In this document: positions 12,957 through 25,016 of the stretch, in pieces
Numbering within the stretch: position 1 is the first letter of the stretch
How the letters are laid out: each line of letters begins with the position of its first letter
Assembly (NCBI GenBank): GCA_025093985.1
Contig: JACAAK010000012.1
Coordinates: 1,488,001-1,552,000, forward strand
Length of the DNA: 64,000 nucleotides
From: Calvatia gigantea
Taxonomy: Eukaryota > Basidiomycota > Agaricomycetes > Agaricales > Lycoperdaceae
Direction of reading: 5' to 3'
Notes under the pieces: model-generated
What the model saw: the letters and a program-made list of their open reading frames with translations, nothing else
What the model was told of the DNA's origin: nothing
Databases searched by the model: none
Translations under genes and position numbers: made by a program

Positions 12957-14640
12957 AAGAACTGCTGTTTTTCAGCATTGTTGTAGTATAATCAGCAATA
13001 ATTCTACACGAAAGCGGCACCCCGACAAAGACCCAGAGCACACGTCCGACATTTAATACTACCACCAGGTCTAACTGATATTCATGGACACAACCTATTA
13101 ATAGCCAAACCCTCAGTACAAAATCAAGGGATCAGATGACTATAGTCAGGACAGCCACAGATGCAGCGTGGATTGAGGACCACTCCTGAATAAATCAGCT
13201 ACAAATATTTGACAGACACGTACTGTAAATATCATGATGTATTTCTTTCCTTTCAGTCAATTGGGTTATTAAGAACCAGCAGAAGCCTCTTTCCCTGGAG
13301 GTAGTTCCGATGCTTTAGTTCGACAAGGCACCAAAACATGGAAGACATTTGTAGTCCTGGGTGCTTACCGCCAACCCGGAAAAGAGGCTAGGAAATTTTT
13401 TGATATTGTAAATCGCATGAGGCTGCTTGACTGTAGATAGAGTCAGTGGGATCAATGTGACAAAATAGGGCACCGCAAAAGACATCATTCAGGGTTGCCA
13501 TCAGAGGGTTGCGTCATTGGTTCCGTTAAGGCGGATATGTTGCCAGATCTTGAGAATATTCTGGGTTGCCTGACAGAATAGGATGGAATTTAGTGCTTCT
13601 TCGTCCTGGCTCTCCTTACCCATGGATTCCCACCATCAAGATAGAAACCAAAGTTGGGGACGGAGATGACATTCCGCTGCCCCATACTTTGACTGAATGG
13701 TGGGATAGTCGGGTGTGGGAGGGGGCTTGTTTGGCATATGTAACAGCCGGCTTCTGGGCATGACAACGGTTCGGATTGCCCCAAAGATATAAATCGCTAC
13801 TAGGCTTCGCCTGCTAAGTAGTTTGATGTGTGGTAAAGGGGAAGTTCGCCTGAATCGCAACAGAAGCAAAATCACCTATCTGGGTTCTGAAACCGGCCAC
13901 CGCCTATGACTGTTGAGGACGTTTCCCAACAACCGGTGTGACTTGGATCATCAGGGCGAGGCACGATAGACACTGGTCTTTGAAACGAGGCACATCAAAG
14001 AAAATGGAAGAACATCATACACCTACAACAAGTACTGTGGCCCAGCCCGCCTCCTCATCTATCGTAGCCTATTGATTATTTCAGGCTCTTATTGTAGTCC
14101 AATTCAGTTGAAATTTTATAAGAGGCGATTCGTCGGCGAGGCAGTGGAAAAGGTTGGAGAAGCGTTAAGATATCAATTCAATTCATCATGATCACGGGGA
14201 GGTTCTGTGGGGGTAAAAGAGTCGAAGCACAGCAACGATGCCTTGGCTCGCCACAAGGACCCGCCACGCAGGCCTGCATAGCCGGAGCCGGCCACGTAGA
14301 GGCCCAACTCGCGAAATTTGGGTCAAGATGTTCTTGAGTGGAGGGATTCCATGTGCAGCATGCGACCTTCTGTGTTGCTTGCCTTACCCAACGAAAACAC
14401 CGGGGGCCTATCATATGAAACCGAAGCACAAAAACGTGATCACCAGGCCTACTGTGCGTGGTTGCATACTTGCTCCCAAACACAGAGATGTTCATCACCG
14501 TTTCCCGGTTCGACGAAGGTAACTATTGACGACTATCGTCGGAAAGAGAACACATCTTCAAGTTCTGATGGTATGCACGTTCTGTGTTCCTGGCGGATAA
14601 AATTTCAGCAGTGGCGTCGATGCTGTGTATTTTAGGCCTC
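12957..14640. other. 1.7 kb without a supported gene
   Basis: Several frames of 60-106 codons on both strands lack recognisable domains. A minus-strand stretch near 14200-14340 reads with glycine-rich protein-like character (LGLYVAGSGYAGLRGG) but cannot be extended into a model. Nothing else seen. Confidence 0.4.
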
Positions 14641-14756
14641 GCGCGGCGTACGGTTAATATTTCCGGCGTAACAACGCTGTATTGGGCCCCTTTTGGGCCT
14701 TGTGTTATCCAAGGACCCCCGAAAACCCCTATGGATCCCTGATCCGAGTTTCGAGA

Positions 14757-15071
14757 TTTTTATCCGCGACCAATTTTCGAGAAATGTTGAGGTTTTTATC
14801 CGGAAAAAAAATTAAGGTCCTCGGACCCCCCAATTTTATCCGGGACCTCACCTGAGGGTTCGGGCGCTAACGCGCCCACTGCAGAAGGCCCCTGAAACCC
14901 GGACCGCCCACATAGGGAAAATTTATCCGGATATGCTCAGGGTTCCCCCAGGTTCCCCCACCAACCAAAATTTTTATCCGGAAATTGTGCTAGGGTTCCC
15001 GCCAAAATTTCTTAATTTTTATCCGCAAAATAGCACAGGTTCTTCAGAGGTCCTCATATTTTTATTCGGAG
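14757..15071. repeat. Degenerate minisatellite with a TTTTTATCCGG core
   Basis: The core TTTTTATCCGG or close variants occurs seven times: near 14757, 14793, 14833, 14921, 14971, 15015 and 15060, at roughly 36-90 bp spacing. Between the cores lie recurring GGGTTCCC or AGGTTCCCCC blocks (for example at 14939-14960, 14993 and 15078) and AAAATT runs. At 14861-14877 there is a near-perfect palindrome, CGGGCGCTAACGCGCCC. The pattern reads like an eroded tandem array, lying just upstream of DUF6534 gene A. No coding capacity is evident. Confidence 0.6.
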
Positions 15072-15549
15072 GTGCCTCAGGGTTCCCCAGGGGTCTTCGG
15101 GGGTCCTGTTATCCATCAACCCTTTTGTCACATCCTGGGAGTGAGAATGTCAACACGATCTCGGGAAAATTCTAACGGGCAGCGGAGTTCCTAGAATCAT
15201 ATGAGTTACAGGGTGTTATTGCCTCCGCCGCTGCCTCCGTCGCCCAAGGAAAGGGGATGTGGGCTGGTGCTCGTTAAGCTTGAACGAGGTGGCTTGACTG
15301 ATATGAGAGACAATGTCAAAGACCTGGTGGTCTATCTTAAGTTGATATATTCGGGTGGGGGGAAGGAGTCGAATTATTACTGGGGGAAAATTGGTCAGGG
15401 AAGGCTAGGGGCGGGTTTTTGATCATCTTATCCGCACTCAAAAGTATCATCTTAACCGCGGCCCAGCCACGGGGCACATATATAAGGAAGAGGCGCTCCA
15501 TATGCCCCCCCGCAACTGAAAACCGGTTCCAACCTCTCCTGCCGGCAAG

Positions 15550-17189
15550 ATGATGTCCCCACACGACTTGGAGCGTGCGACATGGCTACTTGGTCCATGG
15601 GTATGTGTTGTAGCCGAGTCCTCGTACACAACACTGAACAATTCAAACACAACTTTTCCCGCTCCCATCACGTGTGCGGGCTCCACAACATAGTTAATTG
15701 GTGGTTTCCTTGATAGTATTCTTCCAAGGCATCCTTTACTGCCAGGTATATTCAATCAGAATAACGATTTCCGGGGCGTAGATTGATCAACCCGACTAGT
15801 TTGCGCGCTACGCTATCCAGTACTATCACCACGACAGATGGGGACTTAAACTTTCTGTCTTGGTCTTGGCTATCCTGACGACCTTGAAAGCTGTTCATTC
15901 CTTGTGCGTAGAATCCTTTCGAGCAGGTATGGCGAGAAAGGAACTAAGTCATCGATAGTGCTCTTGTGTGGATTCAGTTCATTGATTATTTCACGGACCT
16001 TGATGGTGCCATTGGGCTTAGTTACTCTGCTTGGTGGCAGTCGGGAAGCCCACTAATCGTGCGTTCAAATCTGTTTCTCTCTGTCCACGAGTCCAACTAG
16101 TGCCTTCACAGATTGCAACTCTCGATCTTTATGTTCAAATTTTCTTTGTCCGTCGTTTGTATTTTATCTCGGGCCGCAAGTGGTGGGTCACTACTCCCAT
16201 TGCCCTGGTCTTGGCCTTCGCATATGCGGCGATGTGCATTGCTGTAAGGAGACTCAAATGAGCTTATTTACATGGTACTCAATGCAGTCCAGACTTACTA
16301 CATCACGGTTGGCGCTTCGGCTACACCCCTCATGGCACCATGGTGTATGTGAGATCATCTCCGGCGTATGTTTAATCTGATGTCCATTTCCAATAGTTGC
16401 TGCCCACTTTGGCTCTGTTGTTGGTGGGTCCAGCAAACGTGACAATCATAGATCATGATACTAAAATTTGGCGTCCTTTCCTTTCAGGTGGTGATATTGT
16501 CTTAACTTCCGCCATCACCTATTTCCTCCTAAAAACTAAGAAAGAGGTCCTTCCTCAGTACGTGGCGTCCAATTCTCGGTCTGGAGGTAACTGATTATCA
16601 CTCAGGACTGTCGGCTTGTTTACGGCTCTCATTCAACTCACCTGGCTGTCAGCCGCGCCTGCCACCGCCTGGTAAATGAAAATCGTTCACCTTCCGACGA
16701 TTTGTTGATTCACAAACCGTAGTGCCGTTCTGAACCTTGCGCTTTCCCAAATCTGGCCCGGAACAGAGCGTCTTCTATCGACTACCTTTGGGATGATCTT
16801 GCCCAAGCTCTATGCTATGTCCATGATGTGGACTCTTAATGCTCGACTGGATATCCGCACGGCAAACGTCAAGCAAAGTTCTGGTCATGTCGCGTTCAGC
16901 GATTCGCGCAGCATACCTCTACAGGTGAAAGAACACGTATCAACTCTTTGAGGATTAATCCTTACTTTCGCAGCCAACGCGTTTGTCTTCCAGTGGTAAC
17001 CAATCGATTCAAGTTCAAATGTCGACAGAAACAACACGCCAAGCTGATGTAGACCTTCTTCTCTAATCCAGAAACCATGCGGTCTGACACTTTCTGTTGC
17101 AGGTGTTCGAAGTTCGTGACATGTTCCACAGCCAGAGAACCGATTCAGCTCTCACGGGAAAACCGTTCTATATTGGCGAAAAGGTTTGA
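15550..17189 (+). CDS. DUF6534-type seven-transmembrane protein A
   Basis: Basidiomycete-specific multi-span membrane protein of the DUF6534 type; function unknown. The putative start MMSPHDLERATWLLGP fits the family N-terminus (short tail, then LLGP and TM1). Following segments read YYHHDRWGLKLSVLVLAIL, FIDYFTDLDGAIGLSYSAWW, ATLDLYVQIFFVRRLYFISG with KWWVTTPIALVLAFAYAAMC (about 16100-16240), VQTYYITVGASATPLMAPW, GDIVLTSAITYFLLKTKKEV (about 16490-16550), GLFTALIQLTWLSAAPATAW and PKLYAMSMMWTLNARLDIR (about 16800-16860), the position of the family motif KLYSNSLLxILNxR. A hydrophilic Ser/Thr-rich tail ends IGEKV at 17189. Introns are short GT-AG. TM1 around 15700-15750 needs a splice I could not fix exactly. 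Most distant of the copies in this window. Confidence 0.8.
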
Positions 17190-17643
17190 ATAGGGGTTGG
17201 TGGAAGCGTATGATTGAGAGAAATGTGCTGATTTATACCCGGTTGGAGTGTGTAACAATGTGTGTGATATTCGCTGCTTAGAAAACCTTCCATTTAAATT
17301 TAAGTTCTGGTCCGTTTCAATGCCTCGTAGCAGTGGGGGCGCTTGAGCATTTCTTCAATCACGTGGGATGAGTTATCTCATTATCTGAAACTCCATCTTC
17401 GAGTTTCAAGCAAAAACCAACCTTTCCTTCGTCTGAAGCCAGGATCAAATTACACGATGCAATTTCCATCCTAGTCCATTACCTCATACCTGCTTAACCT
17501 GTTCCTCCATATCTTTTCTAAGTGGATACCTGGCTTTCGACACTGACGTCATACTATGCAAGAGTCCTGCGGAGCGCCCCTCCTGTTCCTAGTTAAACTC
17601 GGCTGCGTCTGTAGCCTTTCTTGCTCATCCAGCTAGCTCAGGA

Positions 17644-19273
17644 ATGTTGTATGATAATAACCCTGCTTACCCTCATTATGATGCCCTACCTTATGCCAAA
17701 GAACCCTGGAAAGCGCTTTATGTCTTCCAACGGCTCTTCACGACGCTAGCTTTGGTGCCAGTTTGGGCACTCGAGTACTTCTTTCTGCCTCGCCGATTCC
17801 GACCCCGCACATCATGGTCGTTGCGACAAATTATCAACGTCAACTTTACGCGTCGAATATACAAAGTGACCTGAAGTTGCAGGTGTCACTTGGGAAACTC
17901 GGGACCCGACAGTAGCACCTGATCTAACCACGCTTCGGGAAACTAGATTCATCTGGGCAGACCCCCTTCCAGTTTCTATGAGGACTGGGATAGTAGAGGG
18001 AGGCGGCGTGGAATTCAAACGCGTGGGCTGCTACGTTTGGCCGAAGGAGGAACCTGCGATGATCGCGAAGGCCAAATCAGTCGTCAGCTCGAATTCGAAG
18101 GAACCCACTCCTTCGCCCGCTTCTGTCTCCTCCAGTGATTCCACCAAAATCCCTTCGAATGGTAATCACTGTAGTGAAGGAGATGGGGAAATCCCACTGG
18201 TGGGAATCTTCATGCATGGCGGCGGTTACTGTCCATATGTCAGCACAGCGAGGCCTCTAGGACATCACGAATCCCAAGGGGTCTCATCAAGGTGTGGATT
18301 TTTCTTCCGGCTATTCGGCAGATAAATTCACGAGTCTGCAGAACAAGATCCTCCACGAAGTATACTCTGTTGAGTACCGCCTACTCCAAGTCGCACCATT
18401 CCCGGCTGTAGTCCAAGATGCAGCTTCGGTCTACGCTCACGTTGTGCAACGATATGGACTGGATACGTGCAAGATCGTTCTCATTGGTGACAGTTCTGGG
18501 GGAAACCTAGTTTTGGACCCTCGCCCGTTGGATACGGGATGAAGGACATCTTCCAGTTCCTCATAGTTTGTTGCTTCTTTCGGTGAGAGATTGCACTGCT
18601 ATCGCGATAGGCTATCATTCATACTCTCATCCCTTCAGCCTTCTTGTGATACCTCACACGCCCTTCCTGAAACCCTATCCTCTTATATACCTCGACCAAA
18701 TGCGTGTACAGGATTATCTCGTAGATACCCCGGAACCCCGAGCACTGCTGCAGCGAACATTTCTCGGGTTTGGAGGCCAACCTGGCCCAGGGACCCCTGA
18801 AGAGGAACGTCGTCTCATGGAAATTGTTCACTCTGAATACGTTTCCACCTGTTCCCCGTTCGTTCTGAAGCGCTGGGGTCATGACGTCATCCAAGGACCC
18901 AGAAGGTACCCATCACTCCCACTTCCACCACCATGTACAAAGTTTGCCACCGGCTGTCCGATTAGCTAGAGATCCGCAGAATTTGGCTTCCATCCTAGAT
19001 TCACCTTGCAAGAAGAAGTCGCACTTCCCCAGGTTATTCGGAGAGTTTCCAAAGACTTTGGTAGTGTTGGGAGATGCAGAGAGACTGGTGCGCGAGGTGA
19101 GGAGTTTAGTTGTGGCGATGGAGAAGGACGGTGTCGATGTTAAGTTGTATGTCGTCCCAGACGGAGTGCATGATATCCTCATTATGAGCGAGAGTTGGTG
19201 GGATAAGAAGATGATACGGGACACATGGGCGGCGATCATAAACTGGGGAAAGTCACTTCGCGACATGGTATAA
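17644..19273 (+). pseudogene. Alpha/beta hydrolase fold-3 (HSL-like esterase), multiply frameshifted
   Basis: Resembles basidiomycete hormone-sensitive-lipase-type esterases. The N-terminus MLYDNNPAYPHYDALPYAKE leads to a hydrophobic segment and RFIWADPLPVSMRTGIVEGG. The oxyanion motif HGGGYC lies at about 18215, the nucleophile GDSSGGNL at about 18487, and the acid/His end with VVLGDAERL and VPDGVHDILIMSESWW at about 19065-19200, so all elements of the triad can be found. The frame must slip at least four times where no intron fits: after RRIYKVT (about 17875, one extra T), inside the segment after HGGGYC (about 18230), after GGNLVL (about 18510, one extra A) and at RPNACT/DYLVDTPEP (about 18710). 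One true intron fits at 18290-18340. I read this as a decayed gene; indel errors in the assembly are the alternative. Confidence 0.7.
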
Positions 19274-19538
19274 AATGGATCCTTCTCGACAGAGGAAGGC
19301 AAGCTGAAAGCGAGTACAGTGTGATGCACACCACAGCTCATTGGCTTGGAGGGTCAAAAATAATCTTGTCCTACTGTAATCGTGATTTAGAAACTGGTGT
19401 GGGTGGATTACGACATACAAGGGCCGAAATTACACAGGGATGCTTCGTGTTTGGGAAAACTATAATGGAGTGTATGGGACAGCATAATGCCATACTTGTA
19501 CGTCTGGAACCAGCTCACGTTTAAACATTACGGTTCTC

Positions 19539-20600
19539 CAACTCGACAAAGTACTGGCTGTGATCGAAGAGGCCAGGCAACCTGTCAAGAATGGACAACC
19601 AGTCAATCCGTTCTCTACCCTTGACGCACTATACACGCGTATATTATCATCTATCCCGTCTGATGTGCTTGCAACAACAGCGCGCATCCTAAGGCAGATC
19701 TATTTCCCACATCCATCGTTTGTATCACTTTCAAATTTCTTGGGTCTTGCGCAGCACGATGCATATGGGGCCCTGCAAAGACTCCACTCCGTCATTCGCG
19801 TTCCCTCACCTGAACTTGCTCATGCCGAGAGAATGGAAGTTTATCATGCATCTTTCACAGATTATCTGCGCTCCGAAGCGCGTTCAGGTGCATTTTGGCT
19901 GCCGAGGGCCGACGGCTGGGACGATCATTTTGAATGCAACAAGCGTATTTTGAGCGAAGCCAATGACATTGGTAAGCACTTGTATATCCACAACAATTTC
20001 CGTTGTTTGACATTCTTGTTCCCTCGTAAAGTGTCATCGAAAGTGGACGTTATGAATATAGCGTTATCGTGGCCCACTCAGGGTGCCGAAAAATGAGGAT
20101 GTCTCTCCACCAGGAGGCGCTCACTTGGCTAGCATCGGACTATGAAGAGTCATCGGAAACATCCCAACGCCAACACCTGGGGGAGGTACTGCAAATTTTA
20201 TCGAATATAGATCCGGGAGAACTCCCTCTACCTGAAGTGGATTTCACTCGTTTACTGTTAGAAATACAAAAGGTGAGCGACTATTTTCTGCCTCCGAAAC
20301 TGACGAGTTGTTGATCAGGGCTGATCCTCCCATACAGCCTCTATCTGAGGAACTCCTTACCCACAAAATCGTGCAGTTGGTCCCCATAAATCACCTGGAT
20401 CTTTCACAAATAATGAAGGAGAAACTCGCACATGCCTACTATGAACACGCTGGAAATAATCCCATCCTCGATTTCGGGGGTTCGAGTCCGTACATGACTA
20501 CCCCTACTATGTGTCTCGCGACGACGGCGTAAATGAGAACCTTGTGAGGATCTCGTTATACTTCGTTTCCGGGCTAATACATTACACAGGAAAACCATAC
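19539..20600 (+). pseudogene. C-terminal half of a NACHT-domain (STAND) gene, inverted relative to its N-terminal half
   Basis: Reads QLDKVLAVIEEARQPVKNGQ then NPFSTLDALYTRILSSIPSD, LGLAQHDAYGALQRLHSVI and MEVYHASFTDYLRSEARSG, the segment that follows the NACHT core in mushroom STAND proteins. It continues past introns into EALTWLASDYEESSETSQRQ, EVLQILSNIDPGELPLPEVD and SEELLTHKIVQLVPINHLDL, a C-terminal region I cannot name. It begins without a start codon or N-terminal NTPase. The missing N-terminal portion lies on the opposite strand immediately beyond (20718-21700). The distal end near 20600 is uncertain. Confidence 0.7.
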
Positions 20601-20717
20601 CTTCTATCATGCATGGGGCCATTGTCGTCCGAGAAAATGGGACAGCTATTGGTCGACCTCGACTTTGTCCGATTCAACTTACCCAGTACTTTGGTCACAA
20701 TATTTGGGGTTGGTTTT

Positions 20718-21700
20718 GGCGACTGGATTACCATACCCCGGATCATCAAGAAATCGGGTTATTGTGGCAGCAAAAGCGAACAGCCCAGCGCATGCTGTAG
20801 AGACTTTCAAAAACTGATGCCCGTTGGGCCACCGGGAGGTTGGGGGAAAGAATGAAGGATAATTTTGGCGTATCTCTTCAAAGGCCTCTCGTAAATGTGT
20901 TCCACTATCCCGGCAAGCATCATCAGAGTCAACGGGTATCTCCTCTTTCCAGCAAGCCCTGCTGAACGAGATCTCAGGAGAACACAACGCTGAGATGTGG
21001 CTCAGGGCGGCTAGAGAATTATCCAAAGGAGAGGAACTAAAGGAAATTGAGCGACAAAGCGACCGATAAGTGTGATGATATCGCCTTGCCGCCGATCGCC
21101 CACGCATTCGTCGAGGCCATCGAGGGAGATAACCAGGGATCCTGTAGCTCGCCACAATTCTTGCTCGCCAAAGGGCTTGATAATGAAACGCTTGAATGTT
21201 TCTGTCAGAGACTTCTCCGCTAGTGTGGGATCATTTGTAAACTCCTTTTGAATAAACTCGCAGTAGGGGGATGTCGTATAGCCAATTGGTATGCGATGGT
21301 TGTGAAGACAAGGAGGGGATTATCACGATGGTTTGGTCTGGAAAAGAAAATGGTTGCTCCAAGTCGAGGGTTTGGTTGGCGACCGCCTGCAAGAGACTCT
21401 GCCAGTGTTTGGATGATTGCAGATTTTCCAACGCCCGCTGGCCCATACAACCATAAAACTCTCCAAGGTTGTAAAACCAATCGTTGATACTTTGCAGAAT
21501 ATTCAATCGCGTCCCAGGATGACATTGGGGAGGAGGATCTCGTGCAGATGAGTCAAATTCGGCACCACGGGTTGTATACGTTGCGAGCCTTGCCATTGGT
21601 GGAAAGAGATCAGGCTAGCTGAATCACGGAACATTGGCACTCTGAACCCACAATTTTCAACATCACGAGGGTAATTTTGATAGACTGCCTGCTCAATCAT
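20718..21700 (-). pseudogene. N-terminal NACHT NTPase half, frameshifted and truncated
   Basis: Minus-strand reading gives the standard mushroom NACHT start: ARDPPPQCHPGTRLNILQSI (about 21510-21570), Walker A WLYGPAGVGKSAIIQTLAES (about 21390-21445), LVISLDGLDECVGDRRQGD (Walker B, about 21080-21140), SRPEPHLSVVFS (about 20985-21020), and sensor-like GLFAFAATITRFLDDPGYGN (about 20725-20785). The frame changes between LNILQSI and the Walker A, and again before SRPEPH where one base is out of place, so no continuous protein can be made. Homology stops at GNPVA (20718), exactly where the opposite-strand half would continue. Confidence 0.75.
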
Positions 21701-22107
21701 TACTGGATTCTGTAGAATGAATCATGAGCGGAATGGAGGAATCCTCCTCTGGGTCCTGTGAGTTGGTCAGATTGGGATCAATCCAAGTAAAGATTTGACC
21801 TAACCTCTAAGGTGGAAATCTGGGTGCACTCGTCGATGAGCTTAAGGTGGGCAATGGCACTGGACATGAGTGAAAAGCTGCGAACGTTTGAACTGGTGCT
21901 TGCACATGACTCCATTTTTCTCTTTTCTCTAATAAACTTTTATTGCTAAGGTGCTGTGGGCGTACTTAGACTAGAAGCCCAGGTAACTACACTCCCTCGG
22001 CTGGGTGGAGTCAACATGCTGAAATAAAAGTCCTGAGCCGAAGCTTGGTAGTGTGAAGAGCCAGTTAAGGGCAATATACGCAACTCCATCACGGGTACAC
22101 TTTCTAT
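21701..22107. other. Short intergenic stretch
   Basis: Lies upstream of the decayed NACHT half and downstream of DUF6534 gene B. I see no conserved segment. Confidence 0.4.
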
Positions 22108-23694
22108 TTATCTCATAAAAACGAATCCGTGAACTCCGGGATCTATCTTCGGCGGATTCGTTCTGACAGGAACTGCACGAGGGTCCATCAGACGAGGGTT
22201 ATCTGTGCTATGCTGCTCTGATGGAGAACCATTTCTTGCTTTCCCCTTCTGCACGTTAGATCCACCTTCACCCTTTAGGTCACTCCTTCCCAATTCTACC
22301 TCCGAGTCATCGGGTATCCCGAAAGTCGCTGAAGCGTCGGGGACAGTGAGAGATCTGCGGAAAACGAGCCTCTGACTACGTGAGCCGAACAAGTCGGAAT
22401 TGACAGCGAATTCGGAGAGTTCTCTGCCATTGCCAGAACTCAATATCTTCGCCCGACTGTTGAAGATAACGAGGAGGGAGTTGGAATATAGTTTGCCCAT
22501 GACTGCGGCGATTGTGATATAGTATGAACCGATGACCCCAATTATGGGTCCACAGGCCACAAGAATTATATACATCAGCCCGGCGGCGGCTGGTGGGGAA
22601 GCAAATGGTCCTCAGACGAGATTAAGACATGATGCTTACGTTTCACGCACCAGTGATTGCACCAGTTTCCATTGTCATTCGAATAATCTTTGAAATCACA
22701 ATCTTCGTCGACTTGAAGCCAGGATCGAGCCGAGAGAGCTGAGGATGGTCCCAATAATGTCAGTAACCCACGTCGTAGTGCAAAATAAGGTGATCACCAG
22801 ATGGGACATGCACCCTGCGATTGTCACGTCACACAAAGTAGTTGACAATCCCCAAGCCTGGTATGGTGATCACCAGTGGTTACAGGCGAAATGGAGCGGA
22901 AGACATACAATGTTGCTGATGTTGCCAGCCATAAATTTATGGTAATCAGAAACCAAGGTCTTTGAGTCTGCCATGGCTTTGTACGAGGCCACACCGGACA
23001 CAATGGAAGAGACTAACTGCACAAAGGCAAGCTCAAAAAATGGCTCAGTTCTGCTTTCAAACACCCGAAACGAAAAACCAACTCACGAAAACAATAATCC
23101 AGTACAATGACTTCGACAAGCAAAGCGTGTAGATACGATACGCATACGAGATCTGGACCAAGCAACCCACTTAGCGCCCTAACACTCAGCTTTGTCAGAG
23201 GCAAGGGAAAAGGATGAACGTACCGATTCCGCTGAATATCGGAACTGCAAACCAAAAGTACGTTCCTTTTAGGTAGACCGTCTCCGACTCCCCAAAGCCC
23301 AGAACATAGGTGACGTAGGTATCGTGCATGATTAAGATTGACTGAGTGAGTTCCAAGGCAAAAACGACGTAAACCAGACATTTGATGTACGGCCGGTCTC
23401 TGGGGAAGGCAATATGATACGTGTCTAGAGAGTTGATTGATAAAAAAGACGTTGACGTGGAAGAGCAGAGGACTCACAAACTTGTGCTGCCAGTACACCA
23501 CAGAGTGCGATATTGAACAGATATCCAAAAACCTGCGCACTGATAAGATTCCTCCCACCGCCAACCGGTACTATACTCTTACTAATGGACCAAGCACTTC
23601 TCTGCGCCCCAACAGATGTTATTAGATTCTGCAAACAACAGACGGGATAAAGGCGCTACCGAATGATCTCCTGCGTGAGGGGAGGTTGAGACAT
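22108..23694 (-). CDS. DUF6534-type seven-transmembrane protein B
   Basis: Membrane protein of the DUF6534 type, function unknown. The start at 23694 (MSQPPLTQEII) and the first introns give EVLGPL joined to VFGYLFNIALCGVLAAQV, then AFPRDRPYIKCLVYVVFALE, ILIMHDTYVTYVLGFGESET, TYFWFAVPIFSGI, VQISYAYRIYTLCLSKSLYW, ELAFVQLVSSIVSGVASYKA, AWGLSTTLCDVTIAGCMSHL, LDPGFKSTKIVISKIIRMTM, and the signature GKLYSNSLLVIFNSRAKIL (about 22440-22500). A roughly 110-residue charged cytoplasmic-type tail ends at 22108. All joins follow GT-AG introns and no frame break is needed, so this is the best preserved copy of the family in the window. Confidence 0.85.
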
Positions 23695-25016
23695 GAGGGC
23701 GTACGCTCAGGATATCCAAACGCAGTGCTTCAAAAGGCGCAGCGAAAGAGCAGTTCGCGCAGGCTATCCCCATTTCACTGCTTCTTCCAACGTCTGAAAC
23801 ACTGATGGGTGACGTTGAACCAATGGCAACTCGAGAGCTTCTTGGAGGATCATCTTCGGAAGGATGCCATGTTGAACAAAGCCGTTATACCTTAATCAAG
23901 CAGGGAGTCCTTGATCTTGGATGGTGAATACAATTCATATGGAGAACCTTTTTTATGGGTAGAGTCAGGTGAGTGTGAGCCGACATTGGCGGCTGCAGAA
24001 TTCGTATATCAAGCATTGGGGCGGAAGCATGGACAAGCCCATAAAGTGCATTGGTTATTCCGGGGCTGTCATAAACACCTTCGACCAGGCGGGGTAGAAC
24101 AAGAAACGGGTCATACTCAACGTAGGCTGATGGATCGTATCACCGGTATTAGCAGCACTTTCAACTGCCGGTGTTCACCTGCGTGATCCCTCGCACCGCA
24201 GTCCAGGAAGTACCAAATGCACACCTTGAATGGGGGCAGCCGTACTTTTTGCCCAATAAGTCACCAGACAAATGATATGTGAGTTGTACACATTGCATAG
24301 GAAGGTGCGATACTTGGTAATTGAAACGAGAAAGTCGGGGTTCGAAGGTGCTCAAATTGCTAAGTGGTGCCGGTGATGCATTGATGAGCGCTGGTCCTAA
24401 GCGCGGTTCCGGCTCACCCGTGCCCTATCTCGAATGTAGAGACTTGAAAAAGTGAGGTGGGAGGATCAAGGTATATGTGAGGTGTGCGGGAAGATAGCGT
24501 AAATGTTTTAAGGTATGAGGATGTGCCATGTGGTGGGGGGGGGGGTGCCGGTAGGGCTACACACTGCCACAGTTGTTGCCACCACAAGCCAACCAGCCCT
24601 TCCACTCGAAGTTCGGTCATGCGCCCTTCATGTTTTCCAAGACCTCCCGGGACGGTCACTAAATTTTCCTGACCCGTCTCGATACTCTCAGAGGTTTCAT
24701 TGTTTGGAAACCCATGGTATCGTCCCTACCCTTGCAAAGCGGTAATTGTGAAGGCTCCGTCCCGTCGAGGACTTCGAGACCATAGCAAAACGTAGCTTAT
24801 TACCCGGCTCCTTCGCGGTTTGAGGACCTCGACGATATAGAATCTTCTCGCTTCGGAAACTGAGTAACACCATGGGAAATACAATGAAGAAATTGGCTAT
24901 TTCTGGGCTTTCTGGTTAATTGCCAGGGTGCGCAAACGAACGTCCTCAAATCGGTACACATCGCTCACGTCGCTCAATGTAAACTGTAGTTGTGATTACG
25001 GCGGTAGAAAAAATTA
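23695..25016. other. Intergenic, no supported gene
   Basis: Contains a G13 homopolymer near 24534-24546 and 90-codon frames (23911-24186, 24414-24659) without recognisable domains. Probably regulatory sequence for gene B and the 3' side of the first Con-6 gene. Confidence 0.4.

Noticed and set aside
14178..14498. 106-codon minus-strand frame with protein-like glycine-rich text in an overlapping frame
   Set aside because: Cannot be extended by splicing into any known family; not supported.
20475..20495. T-loop-like GGTTCGAGTCC suggesting a tRNA
   Set aside because: It falls within the decayed NACHT coding segment and there is no D-arm or acceptor pairing upstream.
20609..20855. Plus-strand frames overlapping the N-terminal NACHT half
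   Set aside because: They are antisense to the clearly conserved minus-strand segment ending GNPVA; treated as shadows.
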